Below, one piece after another: positions 53,387 to 63,445 of a stretch of 64,000 nucleotides of DNA; the first letter of the stretch is position 1; each line of letters starts with the position of its first letter. The stretch lies in the NCBI GenBank assembly GCA_020631405.1, contig JAHDHH010000014.1, forward strand, positions 1-64,000. Reading direction: 5' to 3'. The notes under the pieces were generated by a model. It was not told where the DNA came from. It worked only from the letters and a program-made list of their open reading frames with translations, and made no database searches. Position numbers and translations under genes: made by a program. This stretch comes from Saprospiraceae bacterium. Lineage in GTDB: Bacteria > Bacteroidota > Bacteroidia > Chitinophagales > Saprospiraceae.

Positions 53387-55611
53387 TCCCTATTGTCAAG
53401 CAACGCTTCTAATACATTCACAAATCTATCGACATTCTCCGTTGTGAAACAAAGCGGTGGCTTAGACTTGATAACATTGTCATAAGGACCATCCGTACTA
53501 ACGAGAATAGCGTTAGCCTTAAATCCCTCTTTTAGGTACTTGGCCAATTTAGGATGTGGAGCCCCATCACTATCAACTAGCTCAATGCCGATGAACAAAC
53601 CATGGCCTCTGACATCTCCAATAGCTTCAACACTTGACTTTAATTTGATTAACTCCTGCATAAAGTAAGTACCGACAGCCCTAGCATTGGCCTGCAATTG
53701 CTCGGCTTCAATGATATCAAGCACAGTCTTACCCACTACACAAGAGACCGGATTGCCTCCAAAAGAACTAAAAAACTCCATCCCATTAGCGAATTGGTCT
53801 GATATCAACTCAGAAGTCACAAGGCCTCCTATCGGATGACAATTACCCATAGGCTTCCCGATTACAACTATGTCTGGCTCTACATTGTGTAATTCATAAC
53901 CCCAAAACCACTCTCCTAGTCTACCAAAACCTACTTGCACCTCATCAGAGATGTATAAGATTCCCTCTTGCTGAAGAAAAGGTGTTAAGGTTTGTAAGTA
54001 TAACGGAGCAAGTGGTACTTGCCCTCCGCATCCACTGATCGGCTCAGCAATGAATGCAGCAGGCTTATTACCATCAGCTATGGCTTGTTGGAGTTGGGCA
54101 ATGGCTTCATGTGCAAAGTCTTCTCCAGATCGACCTCCATTGCGATAAGCATTTGGCAAGGGTAATACTATGACATCGCTGCTGCTACCTCCTCCTCCTT
54201 TTCCGTCAAATTTGTATGAACTGATATTGATGCCTTCTGATGTGTGACCATGGTAACCATGTTCTAGTATTGCTATCGACTGCCTTCCAGTGACAGTCCT
54301 TGCTATTCTTATTGCTAGGTCTGATGCCTCGCTTCCTGAGTTGACTAAGTAGATCTTGTTAAGAGATGGAGGAAAGTGACTTAACAATCGAGCTGCATAT
54401 TCACTGAAGGCATCATAGACATATCTTGTATTGGTGTTTAGGGTTCTAACTTGGTTTGCAATAGCTCTAGATATCTGAGGGTGGCAATGACCAACTAGAG
54501 GGATATTGTTGTAGGCATCAAGGTAGGTATCTCCATTCGCTGCATACATATATTGAAAGGCGGCCCCAATCATATGGATGGGCTCCTCGTAACTCAAGCT
54601 GAGTGAAGCACCACCATGATTTCGCCGTAAGGCAGCTACCTGATCAGAGAGAGTATCTTTCTTAGGTTTACCTGATGCCATTGCCGCTACCACTGTAAAC
54701 TTTATAGGATTCAAACTGATCCAATACCTTAACATAGTCCACGCTGGCACTTCACTAATCAAGATGTAATCTGTATCGACTTGTTGCTGCTTGGCCTCCG
54801 CAGAATTGAGTACTGAAGTACAAAGCCTAGCTGCAATGATGTAGTAAAGTGCATCTATTTCTATCTCGGTCAATACATTCAACTGGCAATATCCTCTTAA
54901 AACATGTCTGGTACATTCTTCCCAATTCTCTGGGTTGAGCATAATGGCATAAGTCAGTGCAATCCCAACGTCATATATCTTAGGAGCATACACAATATCC
55001 CCAAAGTCAATAATGCCTGACACCTCTTCCCCACTTACTAAGACATTGTTTTCATTCAAATCATTGTGGATGATGGACCAAGTAAACTGAGCTTGCTTGG
55101 GCAATACTAGATGGGCAAATTGATCAAGGAAGTAATCTACCAACACCCTATCCTTCGGATTGGATATACAATCCAATTTACCTTCATTATCTAGGACATA
55201 TTTGAGATCCCAAGGGATGCGTCTTGCCTCTATTACTGGATTGCGGATTTGATCAAGTGATGAATGCAATTGAGCTATGATTAAGCCAAAAGAAGCTAAG
55301 AGAGTTTCAGATAGTGGTACTTGATTAAGAAACTGACCATCGAGATATGGTAGCAATCTAGCAAAACCATCGCCAGCGCCAATTAATGGTCGCTCACTTA
55401 CTGGCAGCATTGGATTGACTCCAGAACTAGCAGCAAGTACCATAGCCTCCTCTGCTTCGACAAGGGCCTTGTCTTCTTGACTAGTGTAATACTTCAGGAC
55501 GTAGGTTTGCTCTGGTGTTTCTACTCTGTAGTTTTGACTACCATAGCCATCCATCTTGCTTATGGTATGAGGAGACAGCCCAAATAATGCACACAGTTGC
55601 TTCGGATCCAT
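53383..55611 (-). CDS. APH-type kinase fused to class III aminotransferase (phospho-lyase type)
   Basis: A 742-residue fusion. Residues ~1-310 are an aminoglycoside-phosphotransferase-like kinase: KMDGYGSQNYRVETPEQTYV, catalytic WSIIHNDLNENNVL and the metal DFGD in SGIIDFGDIVYAP. Residues ~330-742 are a PLP fold-type I class III transaminase: YLVNSGSEASDLAIRIARTV, LEHGYHGHTSEG, YISDEVQVGFGRLG and the PLP Lys in VVIGKPMGNCHPIGG. In animals the separate relatives are hydroxylysine kinase and 5-phosphohydroxylysine or ethanolamine-phosphate phospho-lyase, so a kinase-then-elimination sequence on a small amino alcohol is the likely activity. The M23 peptidase domain present in some bacterial homologues is missing. 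Confidence 0.88.
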   Translation of the reverse strand: MDPKQLCALFGLSPHTISKMDGYGSQNYRVETPEQTYVLKYYTSQEDKALVEAEEAMVLAASSGVNPMLPVSERPLIGAGDGFARLLPYLDGQFLNQVPLSETLLASFGLIIAQLHSSLDQIRNPVIEARRIPWDLKYVLDNEGKLDCISNPKDRVLVDYFLDQFAHLVLPKQAQFTWSIIHNDLNENNVLVSGEEVSGIIDFGDIVYAPKIYDVGIALTYAIMLNPENWEECTRHVLRGYCQLNVLTEIEIDALYYIIAARLCTSVLNSAEAKQQQVDTDYILISEVPAWTMLRYWISLNPIKFTVVAAMASGKPKKDTLSDQVAALRRNHGGASLSLSYEEPIHMIGAAFQYMYAANGDTYLDAYNNIPLVGHCHPQISRAIANQVRTLNTNTRYVYDAFSEYAARLLSHFPPSLNKIYLVNSGSEASDLAIRIARTVTGRQSIAILEHGYHGHTSEGINISSYKFDGKGGGGSSSDVIVLPLPNAYRNGGRSGEDFAHEAIAQLQQAIADGNKPAAFIAEPISGCGGQVPLAPLYLQTLTPFLQQEGILYISDEVQVGFGRLGEWFWGYELHNVEPDIVVIGKPMGNCHPIGGLVTSELISDQFANGMEFFSSFGGNPVSCVVGKTVLDIIEAEQLQANARAVGTYFMQELIKLKSSVEAIGDVRGHGLFIGIELVDSDGAPHPKLAKYLKEGFKANAILVSTDGPYDNVIKSKPPLCFTTENVDRFVNVLEALLDNRD

Positions 55612-55620
55612 GAGGGATGA

Positions 55621-56613
55621 TTATTCGACAATATCATTAATCCATTGTATATTTTGCGATACTCTGATATAGACACTGATGTCGCCATAGTCACTTGTTT
55701 CATGTCCACTATATGGCTCATTAGCTCCACCAGATAGGATGCCTACTACTTGCCAAGACCCGTCAATATTCATGAAGAGTGGACCTCCACTATCTCCTGG
55801 TACCGTCGCTCCTTCAAATTCAACAGCATCTGGACTACTATTCCCTCCTCCTAAGATGGCCTCATCGCTATTGACAATATCATCACCCAGACTATTAAAA
55901 TCTCCCAAAGGTGAATCGAAGTCAAAAGCCAATAGACCTCCAGAATAGAGATTTGGCTCGCTGCCGGATTGGATGCCAGACACCTTTCGGTCAAGGATAT
56001 TCTCAACGGCATGCTTCTTAGAGAGAGACATTCCATTTGGATTATTGGTATAGTCTCCAAATCCTGCAAACCATGTGGTCTGGTCGAGGGGTTCGTCATT
56101 CTCTGTATAGACCTTTGCTGGTACAATGTCTAGTATGGGCTCAGCCAATTCTACAAGACACAGGTCATTTGCTTTCAGAAAGTCTTCATTTTCGCTAACC
56201 CAGGTTGGATGATAGATTACATTCACCACTTCATATTGGGCATCAGGAGTGTTAGGGTTATTCCCACTAAAAACCGTAATGCCACTAACCAATGCTGGCT
56301 CTGACTGTTCTTCAGCTACATAAAAATTATGACCAGCTGTCAATATCCACTTAGGTGTAATCAACACCCCAGTAGCCACAAACTCTCCACTGGAGCTACC
56401 ATCTAAACTATACGAAAAGGCCAAGACACTAGAAAAGTCAGGATAATCTGTTGATGAGAATTCTCCAGTATTACTCGCGACAGCTTCATACTCATTTAGA
56501 GTCTTGTCATGCCTAATGCCAAAGGTTACAGGACTTTCGTTAAGGTCTCCATCTTCACATGCTGCGAACAAGACTACTGAAATGAGCACAAACCAACTAG
56601 CAATATTTTTCAT
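55621..56613 (-). CDS. Trypsin-like (S1) serine protease lipoprotein
   Basis: A 330-residue protease starting at MKNIASWFVLISVVLFAACE, a lipobox N-terminus. The catalytic triad fits the chymotrypsin fold: His in ILTAGHNFY, Asp in LKANDLCLVELAE and Ser in VPGDSGGPLFMN. A possible Ca-independent, surface-anchored protease for foreign proteins or processing. It lies ten bases from the fusion gene on the same strand; co-transcription is likely but no functional link is seen. Confidence 0.9.
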   Translation of the reverse strand: MKNIASWFVLISVVLFAACEDGDLNESPVTFGIRHDKTLNEYEAVASNTGEFSSTDYPDFSSVLAFSYSLDGSSSGEFVATGVLITPKWILTAGHNFYVAEEQSEPALVSGITVFSGNNPNTPDAQYEVVNVIYHPTWVSENEDFLKANDLCLVELAEPILDIVPAKVYTENDEPLDQTTWFAGFGDYTNNPNGMSLSKKHAVENILDRKVSGIQSGSEPNLYSGGLLAFDFDSPLGDFNSLGDDIVNSDEAILGGGNSSPDAVEFEGATVPGDSGGPLFMNIDGSWQVVGILSGGANEPYSGHETSDYGDISVYIRVSQNIQWINDIVE

Positions 56614-56713
56614 AAACATTATCTCTAAAGATTAAGATTGCAAAGTTAACTCCTATCATTGTGAATTAAGGCTAACTTTATCTATTCTACCCACATTCTA
56701 AACCAATAGTTGC

Positions 56714-57229
56714 GTGACGACTCATAATGACATCATATTAAGTACTCAATTTTGGATAAATACATTTGTGATCAAGCACAACCTTTGCCCATTTGCTAAG
56801 CAGCCTTACGAAGCCAAGCTTCTAGATTATCATGTTGTTGAACATAGCGACCCAGAGTTGATACTTGGTGATTTCCATAAGTATGTCACCTCAATAGCAG
56901 CAGTAGATCCTAGCCAAGTTTCAAATGCCTTTTTCATCTTGAATGATGTGAATCTTGGATTTCTAGAGTACTTGGATCTTTTTGACCTAGCACAAGTAGT
57001 TTTAGAAGATATTGCACTTGATGATCTCTTTCAATTAGTTAGCTTCCATCCACAATACCAATTTAGTGGTACTTCGTTAGATCACCCTTCCAATTTTGCC
57101 AATAGGTCTCCTTACCCAATGATTCACGTCCTACGAGTAGATGAGGTTGAGAAAGCAATAGAAACGGGTGAAGATATTGGAACAATCCTACAACGTAATT
57201 CAGACACCTTGGATAAGCTTTTTGGGTAG
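56714..57229 (+). CDS. DUF1415 protein
   Basis: A 171-residue cytoplasmic protein whose first codon must be GTG (no ATG covers the family N-terminus). DUF1415 marks are TQFWINTFVIKHNLCPFAKQ, FHPQYQFSGT and the PYPMIHVLRVDEVEKAIE end. The fold resembles no well-characterised enzyme and function is unknown. Its 3' end overlaps the convergent SRPBCC gene by 30 bases. Confidence 0.85.
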   Translation: MTTHNDIILSTQFWINTFVIKHNLCPFAKQPYEAKLLDYHVVEHSDPELILGDFHKYVTSIAAVDPSQVSNAFFILNDVNLGFLEYLDLFDLAQVVLEDIALDDLFQLVSFHPQYQFSGTSLDHPSNFANRSPYPMIHVLRVDEVEKAIETGEDIGTILQRNSDTLDKLFG

Positions 57230-57634
57230 TGTATTATTGACCTCTGCCCACAAGTCTTCTTGCGCTGCAAACATCTTCTTTAACAATAGACTTGCGAATA
57301 TTGGCACACTACTTACTCTGATATAGCAGGCCACAAGAGTTTCAGAATCAGTAACTTGAGTGAGCCTAAATACTAAATAAGGATTCAAGATGGGAATACC
57401 ACTAATCTGGTATTTCACATCACTGCCCTCTGTTACAATAGCACAAGTATAATTGATTGTAATTGGCAACGCGTTGAATGGTTGCTCCCTGACTCTGTAG
57501 TGATTGTTGGCTAAACTCAGATCTACAGCCTTAATGAGTGGGTGAAATCGCCCAAATATGGTCAAGTTAACCAAGACTTCTTTTACAGTATTGATTTGGT
57601 GGTTAACTTTGTATTCTCGTTTTTGAGTAACCAT
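57200..57634 (-). CDS. SRPBCC (START-like) domain protein
   Basis: A 144-residue single-domain protein with the helix-grip layout: HQINTVKEVLVNLTIFGRFH, a run of beta-strands (LPITINYTCAIV, VKYQISGIPI) and a long C-terminal helix (ASLLLKKMFAAQEDLWAEVN). The family binds hydrophobic ligands or polyketides; ligand unknown. It follows the RluF-like gene by five bases, so it is co-transcribed. Confidence 0.65.
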   Translation of the reverse strand: MVTQKREYKVNHQINTVKEVLVNLTIFGRFHPLIKAVDLSLANNHYRVREQPFNALPITINYTCAIVTEGSDVKYQISGIPILNPYLVFRLTQVTDSETLVACYIRVSSVPIFASLLLKKMFAAQEDLWAEVNNTLPKKLIQGV

Positions 57635-57639
57635 GATTT

Positions 57640-58371
57640 TTAGTCTGCTGTCTTTTTAGAATCTGCTGTTTTTGCTTTGAGTTGTTGTAATTCTGAATCA
57701 AGCAAAGGCCTCCACTCTCCTACTCTAAGCCCTCGTAGTCGCAAATGCATAATCCTAGTTCTTTTGAGGAAGGTAACTCTGTAGTCAAGGTATTCACACA
57801 TTCTCCTAATCTGCCTATTGAGGCCTTGAGTTAGTATGATAGTAAACGAATATCTATCAATTTGCTTCACGACGCATCGCTTAGTCTTAGTACCTAGTAT
57901 CGGAATACCATTTTGCATTGATCTAATGAAATCATCACTAATGGGTTGGTCTACTTCCACTAGGTATTCTTTTTCATGCATATTGCCGGCACGAAGTATC
58001 TTATTGACGATGTCACCATCATTTGTTAACAGGATTAGTCCTTCTGAGCCCTTGTCTATTCTACCGATTGGAAATATTCTGACATCATGTCCAACGAAGT
58101 CAACTATATTCTGAGGTTCGGACTGATCTGTCGTACACACAATACCCTGTGGCTTATTGAGCATAATGTAGACATAGTCTTGTGTAGGTATAATTGGTTT
58201 GCCTTCTAAGAGTACTTCATCACCCTCTTCTACTCTATTACCTTTCTTTGCTATGGTACCATTGAGTGTCACTTTGCCTTGTTCAATGAGTTTGTCAGCT
58301 TCTCTTCTAGAGCAAATTCCAGTATTGCTCAGATATTTATTGAGACTGATTGATGTTGTTTGATCCTTCAC
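57640..58371 (-). CDS. rluF: 23S rRNA pseudouridine synthase, RluF-like (S4 domain)
   Basis: A 244-residue enzyme that makes pseudouridine in 23S rRNA (U2604 in E. coli RluF). It begins with an S4 RNA-binding domain ([20 protein letters not shown]) and continues with [10 protein letters not shown], the catalytic [19 protein letters not shown] and [15 protein letters not shown], all RluF-type. The GTG at 58371 ([11 protein letters not shown]) is preferred; a TTG five codons upstream would lie in the preceding terminator. The family is sure, the exact base less so. Confidence 0.9.
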   Translation of the reverse strand: MKDQTTSISLNKYLSNTGICSRREADKLIEQGKVTLNGTIAKKGNRVEEGDEVLLEGKPIIPTQDYVYIMLNKPQGIVCTTDQSEPQNIVDFVGHDVRIFPIGRIDKGSEGLILLTNDGDIVNKILRAGNMHEKEYLVEVDQPISDDFIRSMQNGIPILGTKTKRCVVKQIDRYSFTIILTQGLNRQIRRMCEYLDYRVTFLKRTRIMHLRLRGLRVGEWRPLLDSELQQLKAKTADSKKTAD

Positions 58372-58377
58372 AACGCT

Positions 58378-58413
58378 AAAAAACAAAAGCTCCCTAATAC
58401 TAGAGAGCTTTTG
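58378..58413 (-). terminator. Intrinsic terminator after the T9SS thioredoxin-like gene
   Basis: On the minus strand CAAAAGCTC and GAGCTTTTG form a 9-bp stem, followed by six T. It ends just before the rluF-like start, 27 bases past the preceding stop. Confidence 0.82.
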
Positions 58414-58439
58414 CAGATATATTTTAGATAAAATTTAAT

Positions 58440-59867
58440 TTACTCCTTGATAATCTTTTGAGTGAGTACTCCATCTGCATTGCTTAATACCAGGAAGTAT
58501 AGCCCATTTGCATATGTACTCATATCTACTTGAACAGTATTCCTACCAGCTACTACATCAACACTTGATTGCTCAACAATAGTCCCAGTCAAAGTACAAA
58601 CTTGCAAATCTAGAGTAGTCTTTGTACTTACAGAGATTGCAACTGTAAGTTCATCACTGACTGGATTAGGTGTCAATTCGAATACTATGTTCTCACTAAT
58701 ATCTTTAGTAGACGTCACTGCACTCACAAAGAAGTCACTCCCAGCGGTTGATTCAAATGAACTTCCTCTGTAAATAATATTGCCTGCGATATCTGACACT
58801 TTGACATCTCCATTGATTCCATCACCTCTATTATCACTGATTAAGAAAGTATAACATCCTTCTGCTGGCAAGTGGTGGATCGTCTCGTATAAGGTGTTGT
58901 TATCAGCTAGGTCTTGAAACACCACAATTTGTCCATCTTGGTCTGTGATAGAATAGTAGTTACCATCAGTACTAGCATTCTCGTCAGTTTGGACACTTAC
59001 TCCAATGCTATTTTCCAAGGTGAATGACACCCCTGTGTTGTAGGTTATCGGAGTTGACTGTTCTCCATTGACATTGGTGATTACCAATTCATAATCTGTG
59101 TTCTCACTCAAGAGCTGAGGAGTAGCTTGGATCTGAGCCATAATTGAGTATGGTGCTGCCCCTCCTGTCCAGTTTTGTGTAAATATTTCTTCACCATTAG
59201 TATATACAGAAATGTCAGCAGAAGTGATAATCTCTGTCCCCATATTACTAATTGTATAGGTAGGAGCTGATACCCAATTGGCACTGCAAATAGAACCATC
59301 TATCCCTGCATAGTTAATGACTTCAGCATTAATGCCATCTTGTAACTTAGGTGCTCTATTTTTCCATGCTTCAAGCACAGAACCGTCTACTTGACCCATT
59401 TCACTTACTAATCTATTCGGGTAGATCATGTAGATAGTTGGAAAGTAATTGATATTGTATAGTCCATTAAGACTTGCGTCATCGACTATTGGATAAGAAA
59501 TGCCCTCTGTCCAATCACCATATGAAAACCCATTACAATCGGTTGCGCTAGTGATACAGCTTTCGTTAGTACTCCCATCAGCCTCGATAGCTATGACATA
59601 GAGTTCATCTGTCCCTTCCGGCCCAAATTGGTTGAAAGCATCTTCTAGAATATGATTCTGGTGGTAACTCCAACAGGGGCCACACCATACTGCAAAGACA
59701 TCTAGTATCACAGTCTTTCCTTCATCTAACAAGTCATAAAGTGTGATGGTATTCCCATTGATATCTGTAGTGGTAAAATTGGGTGCAATACTGTTAGGCG
59801 CTAACTGTCCAAAGGCTATGCTTGACATCAAGCATAGCAAAGTCAATAAGGGTAAAGTTCTTTTCAT
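58440..59867 (-). CDS. T9SS-secreted thioredoxin-like protein
   Basis: A 475-residue exported protein starting at MKRTLPLLTLLCLMSSIAFG. Residues ~25-180 are a redoxin/TlpA-like fold with the redox motif VWCGPCWSYHQNH; the Cys pair implies thiol-disulfide activity. The middle is beta-rich (ITSADISVYTNGEEIF), and a T9SS sorting domain ends it (FELTPNPVSDELTVAISVST), so it is on the surface or outside the cell. The Cys pair is intact, unlike many truncated paralogues in this phylum. Confidence 0.88.
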   Translation of the reverse strand: MKRTLPLLTLLCLMSSIAFGQLAPNSIAPNFTTTDINGNTITLYDLLDEGKTVILDVFAVWCGPCWSYHQNHILEDAFNQFGPEGTDELYVIAIEADGSTNESCITSATDCNGFSYGDWTEGISYPIVDDASLNGLYNINYFPTIYMIYPNRLVSEMGQVDGSVLEAWKNRAPKLQDGINAEVINYAGIDGSICSANWVSAPTYTISNMGTEIITSADISVYTNGEEIFTQNWTGGAAPYSIMAQIQATPQLLSENTDYELVITNVNGEQSTPITYNTGVSFTLENSIGVSVQTDENASTDGNYYSITDQDGQIVVFQDLADNNTLYETIHHLPAEGCYTFLISDNRGDGINGDVKVSDIAGNIIYRGSSFESTAGSDFFVSAVTSTKDISENIVFELTPNPVSDELTVAISVSTKTTLDLQVCTLTGTIVEQSSVDVVAGRNTVQVDMSTYANGLYFLVLSNADGVLTQKIIKE

Positions 59868-60203
59868 GGTAAACATTATGGATAATATTAAACCTAAAGA
59901 TAATAAAAACCTTGTTCAATCTCTATCTAAAGTTAACAATAAGGTGTCTCTGTAAGCGCAATGACTGTATTGATTAGTACCAAGATAGACATAGGAGAAA
60001 GCCAGTTACGATTACAATTCATTGATACAATTTGTCAAGACTTTATTTTTTCACCTTTCCAATTAGGCTAATAATGGTTTGTCTTAAAAGCATCCCAATT
60101 CGTCTACTGTAGGTTTTGCATCTATTTTACTTGCGAATGCATACTAATAACAGTTAACTTCTTTACATTAATAATCCAAAGAAATCATAGTGGGTGATCT
60201 CGA
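59868..60203. other. No gene seen (336 bases)
   Basis: Between the T9SS thioredoxin-like gene and the next leftward gene I see no reading frame with family features, no hairpin and no clear promoter element. A leader for the gene reading left (starting at 59867) must lie here. Confidence 0.5.
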
Positions 60204-60812
60204 CTAAACTAAAAAATCCACTGCATACATTGGGTAAATCGCTGTAACTGTACACTCAATTTCTTCTGGGTTATCCATGTTCTGGTTAGAATATGAAATA
60301 GTTATTTCAGCTTCATAAATACCTTCTGCAAGATTATTATAAACATTTCCATAAGATCCAGGAGACTCATTATCATTGGGCCATGACAACCAATTGACAT
60401 TAATCATTCCTAAAGATGGTGGCGTAATTAGTATTATTCCATCTTGTGCATTACAACTGGGTTGTGTTATATTAATTTGTGGGTCAGCGCATTCACAATT
60501 TGATTCACTTTCTACTTCGGTAGAACAACCAAAGCTGTCTTCGATGATGAAGGTAAAAGTGCCACTACCCTCAACGATAGCCTGATTCAATCCACTTTCT
60601 AAATTGGACTCTGAAAATAGCACTTCGCCTTCGTTAATTATAGAATAACCAAATGGACCAGCATCTCCTGTCAAGACTATTTGAAAAGAAGTCATGCAGA
60701 CTCCATCTTCCCATTTGCTCGTCGGAAATACTTCGTATGCTGCTGACAAATAGAGGCTACTAAACATCAATATTAGACCTAAGATTATTGTTTTTAATGA
60801 TTTATTGTTCAT
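60204..60812 (-). CDS. Short exported protein with SprB-like repeat, possibly truncated
   Basis: A 202-residue exported protein with signal peptide (IILGLILMFSSLYLSAAYEV). NCECADPQINITQPSCNAQD with the following GIILI resembles an SprB-type repeat unit found in gliding adhesins of this phylum. A full adhesin would be much longer and end with a T9SS or anchor domain; this one stops at YAVDFLV with neither, so it may be a fragment. It follows the beta-propeller-like gene by 29 bases and probably shares its transcript. Confidence 0.5.
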   Translation of the reverse strand: MNNKSLKTIILGLILMFSSLYLSAAYEVFPTSKWEDGVCMTSFQIVLTGDAGPFGYSIINEGEVLFSESNLESGLNQAIVEGSGTFTFIIEDSFGCSTEVESESNCECADPQINITQPSCNAQDGIILITPPSLGMINVNWLSWPNDNESPGSYGNVYNNLAEGIYEAEITISYSNQNMDNPEEIECTVTAIYPMYAVDFLV

Positions 60813-60841
60813 TGTATTTGTCTTTCTGATTGATTAATGAA

Positions 60842-61843
60842 TTATGCTAGGCTATAAATGTGGACTGTGTTGCTAGCGCCTAGAATATAGAGGTGGTTGT
60901 TACAATATCTAATTCTATCCAAGCCTGTACCAATTCCGTGATCATCGACTTGATGACAATCGAGTAACTCTAATGTATGCCTATCGAATAATGCTAAATA
61001 TCCAGTTATCGTATCACGAGTAATAATGTATTGGTCAAAATGGAAGATATTATCATTGCTACTAAAATCTTTAAGTTCGGGATAATCTTTGTAGTCTATA
61101 GTTTTAGTGACGATCCCACTTTCTTTATCAATGAAATGGATACCGTATCCATAGTGACTGTACACATAGTTTTCATCTACTGAATATGAAACTTCCTTGA
61201 AATACGGTGTAAACTTCCAGATTTTTTGATGTGACTGTAAATCATATCGTATTAATCTCCCTTCGCTTAGTCTCACGTAAATATTATTACCATCAGTGAT
61301 TGCCACTTGACCGTTATATCTTCTTTCGACTTGGTCTTCTTCTGGAATTTGTAGATCCCACAGCTTTTCATGGGTTTCTAGACTATAATACTCTACAAAG
61401 CTTTTTTTAAAATTGATATAGGCATTGGGTAATAAGATTTTGGGGTATACTGGTATCTCAACAAAGCTTTTATCAGGTAAAATCAAATAATTTATTTCAG
61501 TATTTGGATCTAAATATTTATACAATGTTGTACTTCTTGTTCTATATCTAGATTGTATAGGGTGAAGAAAATATTTTTGATGGCTTACTTTTTCTAATTT
61601 ATCTACATTACAAAAATATAAGTGTTGTTCACTGTCAATCAATGCTACTACATTATTCATTGCAATGAAAGTTTTGAAATAAATATTCTTTGTTAGAAGT
61701 TCGCTTGAACCAGAATAAATCTTGATACAATGTCCATCAGATTTTATGATCCCTTGATCATTGGATGTAGTCTGTCCAATGTAAGCATGATTCTCTGTGG
61801 CATCTAACCATGTAACATCCGAAACTTCTTTTACTTTTTTCAT
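60842..61843 (-). CDS. Predicted beta-propeller protein, unknown
   Basis: A 333-residue protein, read from MKKVKEVSDV rather than 20 codons earlier because the earlier residues overlap the remnant described next. It shows repeats of aromatic-centred strands (ENHAYIGQTT, DEQHLYFCN-like, GNNIYVRLSEGRLIRYDLQS, NHLYILGASNTVHIYSLA), as in PQQ/WD-type propellers. No signal peptide is clear. I recognise no family. It sits in a small island near the integrase. Confidence 0.55.
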   Translation of the reverse strand: MKKVKEVSDVTWLDATENHAYIGQTTSNDQGIIKSDGHCIKIYSGSSELLTKNIYFKTFIAMNNVVALIDSEQHLYFCNVDKLEKVSHQKYFLHPIQSRYRTRSTTLYKYLDPNTEINYLILPDKSFVEIPVYPKILLPNAYINFKKSFVEYYSLETHEKLWDLQIPEEDQVERRYNGQVAITDGNNIYVRLSEGRLIRYDLQSHQKIWKFTPYFKEVSYSVDENYVYSHYGYGIHFIDKESGIVTKTIDYKDYPELKDFSSNDNIFHFDQYIITRDTITGYLALFDRHTLELLDCHQVDDHGIGTGLDRIRYCNNHLYILGASNTVHIYSLA

Positions 61844-61850
61844 GTGATGA

Positions 61851-62039
61851 CTAATTAATGTTATTTTTAAAAATATCATCGAACCAATCTTGATTATCTT
61901 CAAGTGCCTTTTTAAATTTCACCTTAGTATTTATATCAAATTCATTAATCTCCCAATATTCGGCGAACTTTCGTCTTATTTCATCGTTTGTTAAAAAATC
62001 ATTTGAGTTTTCTATATGATTCGAATAAGTAAGCGAAAG
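61851..62039 (-). pseudogene. Start-less gene remnant
   Basis: An open frame of 62 codons after an upstream TAA, with no ATG, GTG or TTG at a plausible start. It reads like real protein (LTNDEIRRKFAEYWEINEFD, then KVKFKKALEDNQDWFDDIF) and ends seven bases before the propeller gene's start. It looks like the 3' end of a gene whose front was lost. No known family. The surrounding bases to the integrase gene show nothing else. Confidence 0.45.
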
Positions 62040-62132
62040 TTAACCGTTACTCAAATCTTATAGTAAAACGTAAAATATTAAGCTCTCATCTATTCTATTT
62101 GATTGAAATTGACAGAATTTATTAAAATTAAT

Positions 62133-63386
62133 TTAATTGCATTTGGTTATTTGATTTTGACTACCTCCTCTACCTTGGCTAAAAAGCCTATCCGAAAGTG
62201 CTTGCATATCATTGCTCACTTTTGATGAAAGCACCTTGGCATAAATCTGTGTAGTTTTCAAGTTAGTGTGTCCAAGCATCTTTGATACAGTTTCAATCGG
62301 GACACCATTATTAAGCATTAAAGTGGCAAATGTATGTCTAGCTAGGTGAGTGGTCAGGTTCTTTTTAATCCCGCATATATTACCAATTTCCTTGAGGTAG
62401 GCATTTGTCTTTTGATTACTTAGTACTGGTAATAGCACATTTCTATTTATACATATTGGGTAATCAGAATACTTGTCAAGTATTCTCCTTGCTGGTGGCA
62501 GTAATGGTACATTTCAAGGGATCTTTGTTTTGGTCCTTTCTGTCATTACCCATAGTCTGCCATCTATACCGGTTTGTAAGTTATCTCTGTTGAGTTTAGA
62601 TACATCAGCGTAAGCAAAACCAGTATAGCAACAAAACACGAAGAGGTCTCTAACTTCTTGCAATCGTACTATTTGAATTTCCTTAGATATAATTGTCTCT
62701 AATTCTAAATCTGTCAGGGCTTCTCTGTTTACCTGCTCCTTAGAACATTTAAACATAGCAAATGGATTAGAAGCTATGTAATTCATCTTGACTGCAAACG
62801 AACCAATTGCTTTTAGCATTTGAATATACTTCATCGCAGTGTTATGCCCCAATTCATGTTTACTTTTCAAATAAACTTCAAAGCGTGATACAAAACCATG
62901 GTTACACTTTGCGAATTCCATTTCTTTGACATTGTATTTGTTTTTCAAAAACCCACTCAACTTATCCTTGAGGTAGCTGTATTTCGCCGCTGTAGCCTTT
63001 GCGCCACCTTTTCCATTCTTGGCTTTTATAGTTTCAATATATTCGTCTAGAGTTAAAATTAGAGATGGCTTCACTATTGCCTTGTTAAATGTAGCCTTTA
63101 CTAAAGGAATGTCTACTTCCTGAGTGCCAGAGCACAATAAGTTATAATGCTGAATAAACTTAATTCTAAAGTCATCAAGTTGAGCATTTATGATGTTGGA
63201 TGATTTTGAACTTCCCTTGGCTCTTGCGGAATGCAAGTCCCAAATGTCGATTGGACACTTTAGCTTAGTAGAAATTTCTGAAGAAAGGGAGTTGATTGTA
63301 AAATGAAGGCGAATGGGAGCAAAGCCATTTCTAGCTTTATTTTTTCTTAAAATAAAGCGGCAGCTCAATAATGGTTGATTTATCAT
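62133..63386 (-). pseudogene. Tyrosine integrase with one premature in-frame TGA
   Basis: Both halves are in the same frame and together make a normal ~417-residue Bacteroidota site-specific integrase: an Arm-binding N-domain (SCRFILRKNKARNGFAPIRL), an SAM-like core-binding domain, and the catalytic domain with LFVFCCYTGFAYADVSKLNR (box I Arg missing, as in some CTnDOT-type integrases), HLARHTFATLMLNNG (HxxR) and LGHTNLKTTQIYAKV (Tyr). A single TGA at 62516-62514 sits between TKTKIP and NVPLLPPARR where a Cys or similar codon is expected. The gene is therefore inactive or read through. It lies 207 bases from tRNA-Ser, a typical integration site. Confidence 0.88.
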
Positions 63387-63445
63387 GAGTAAAGCATTAA
63401 TGATTAATAGTGAATCAAAAAACCTATTAATGCTTACCCAAAATC

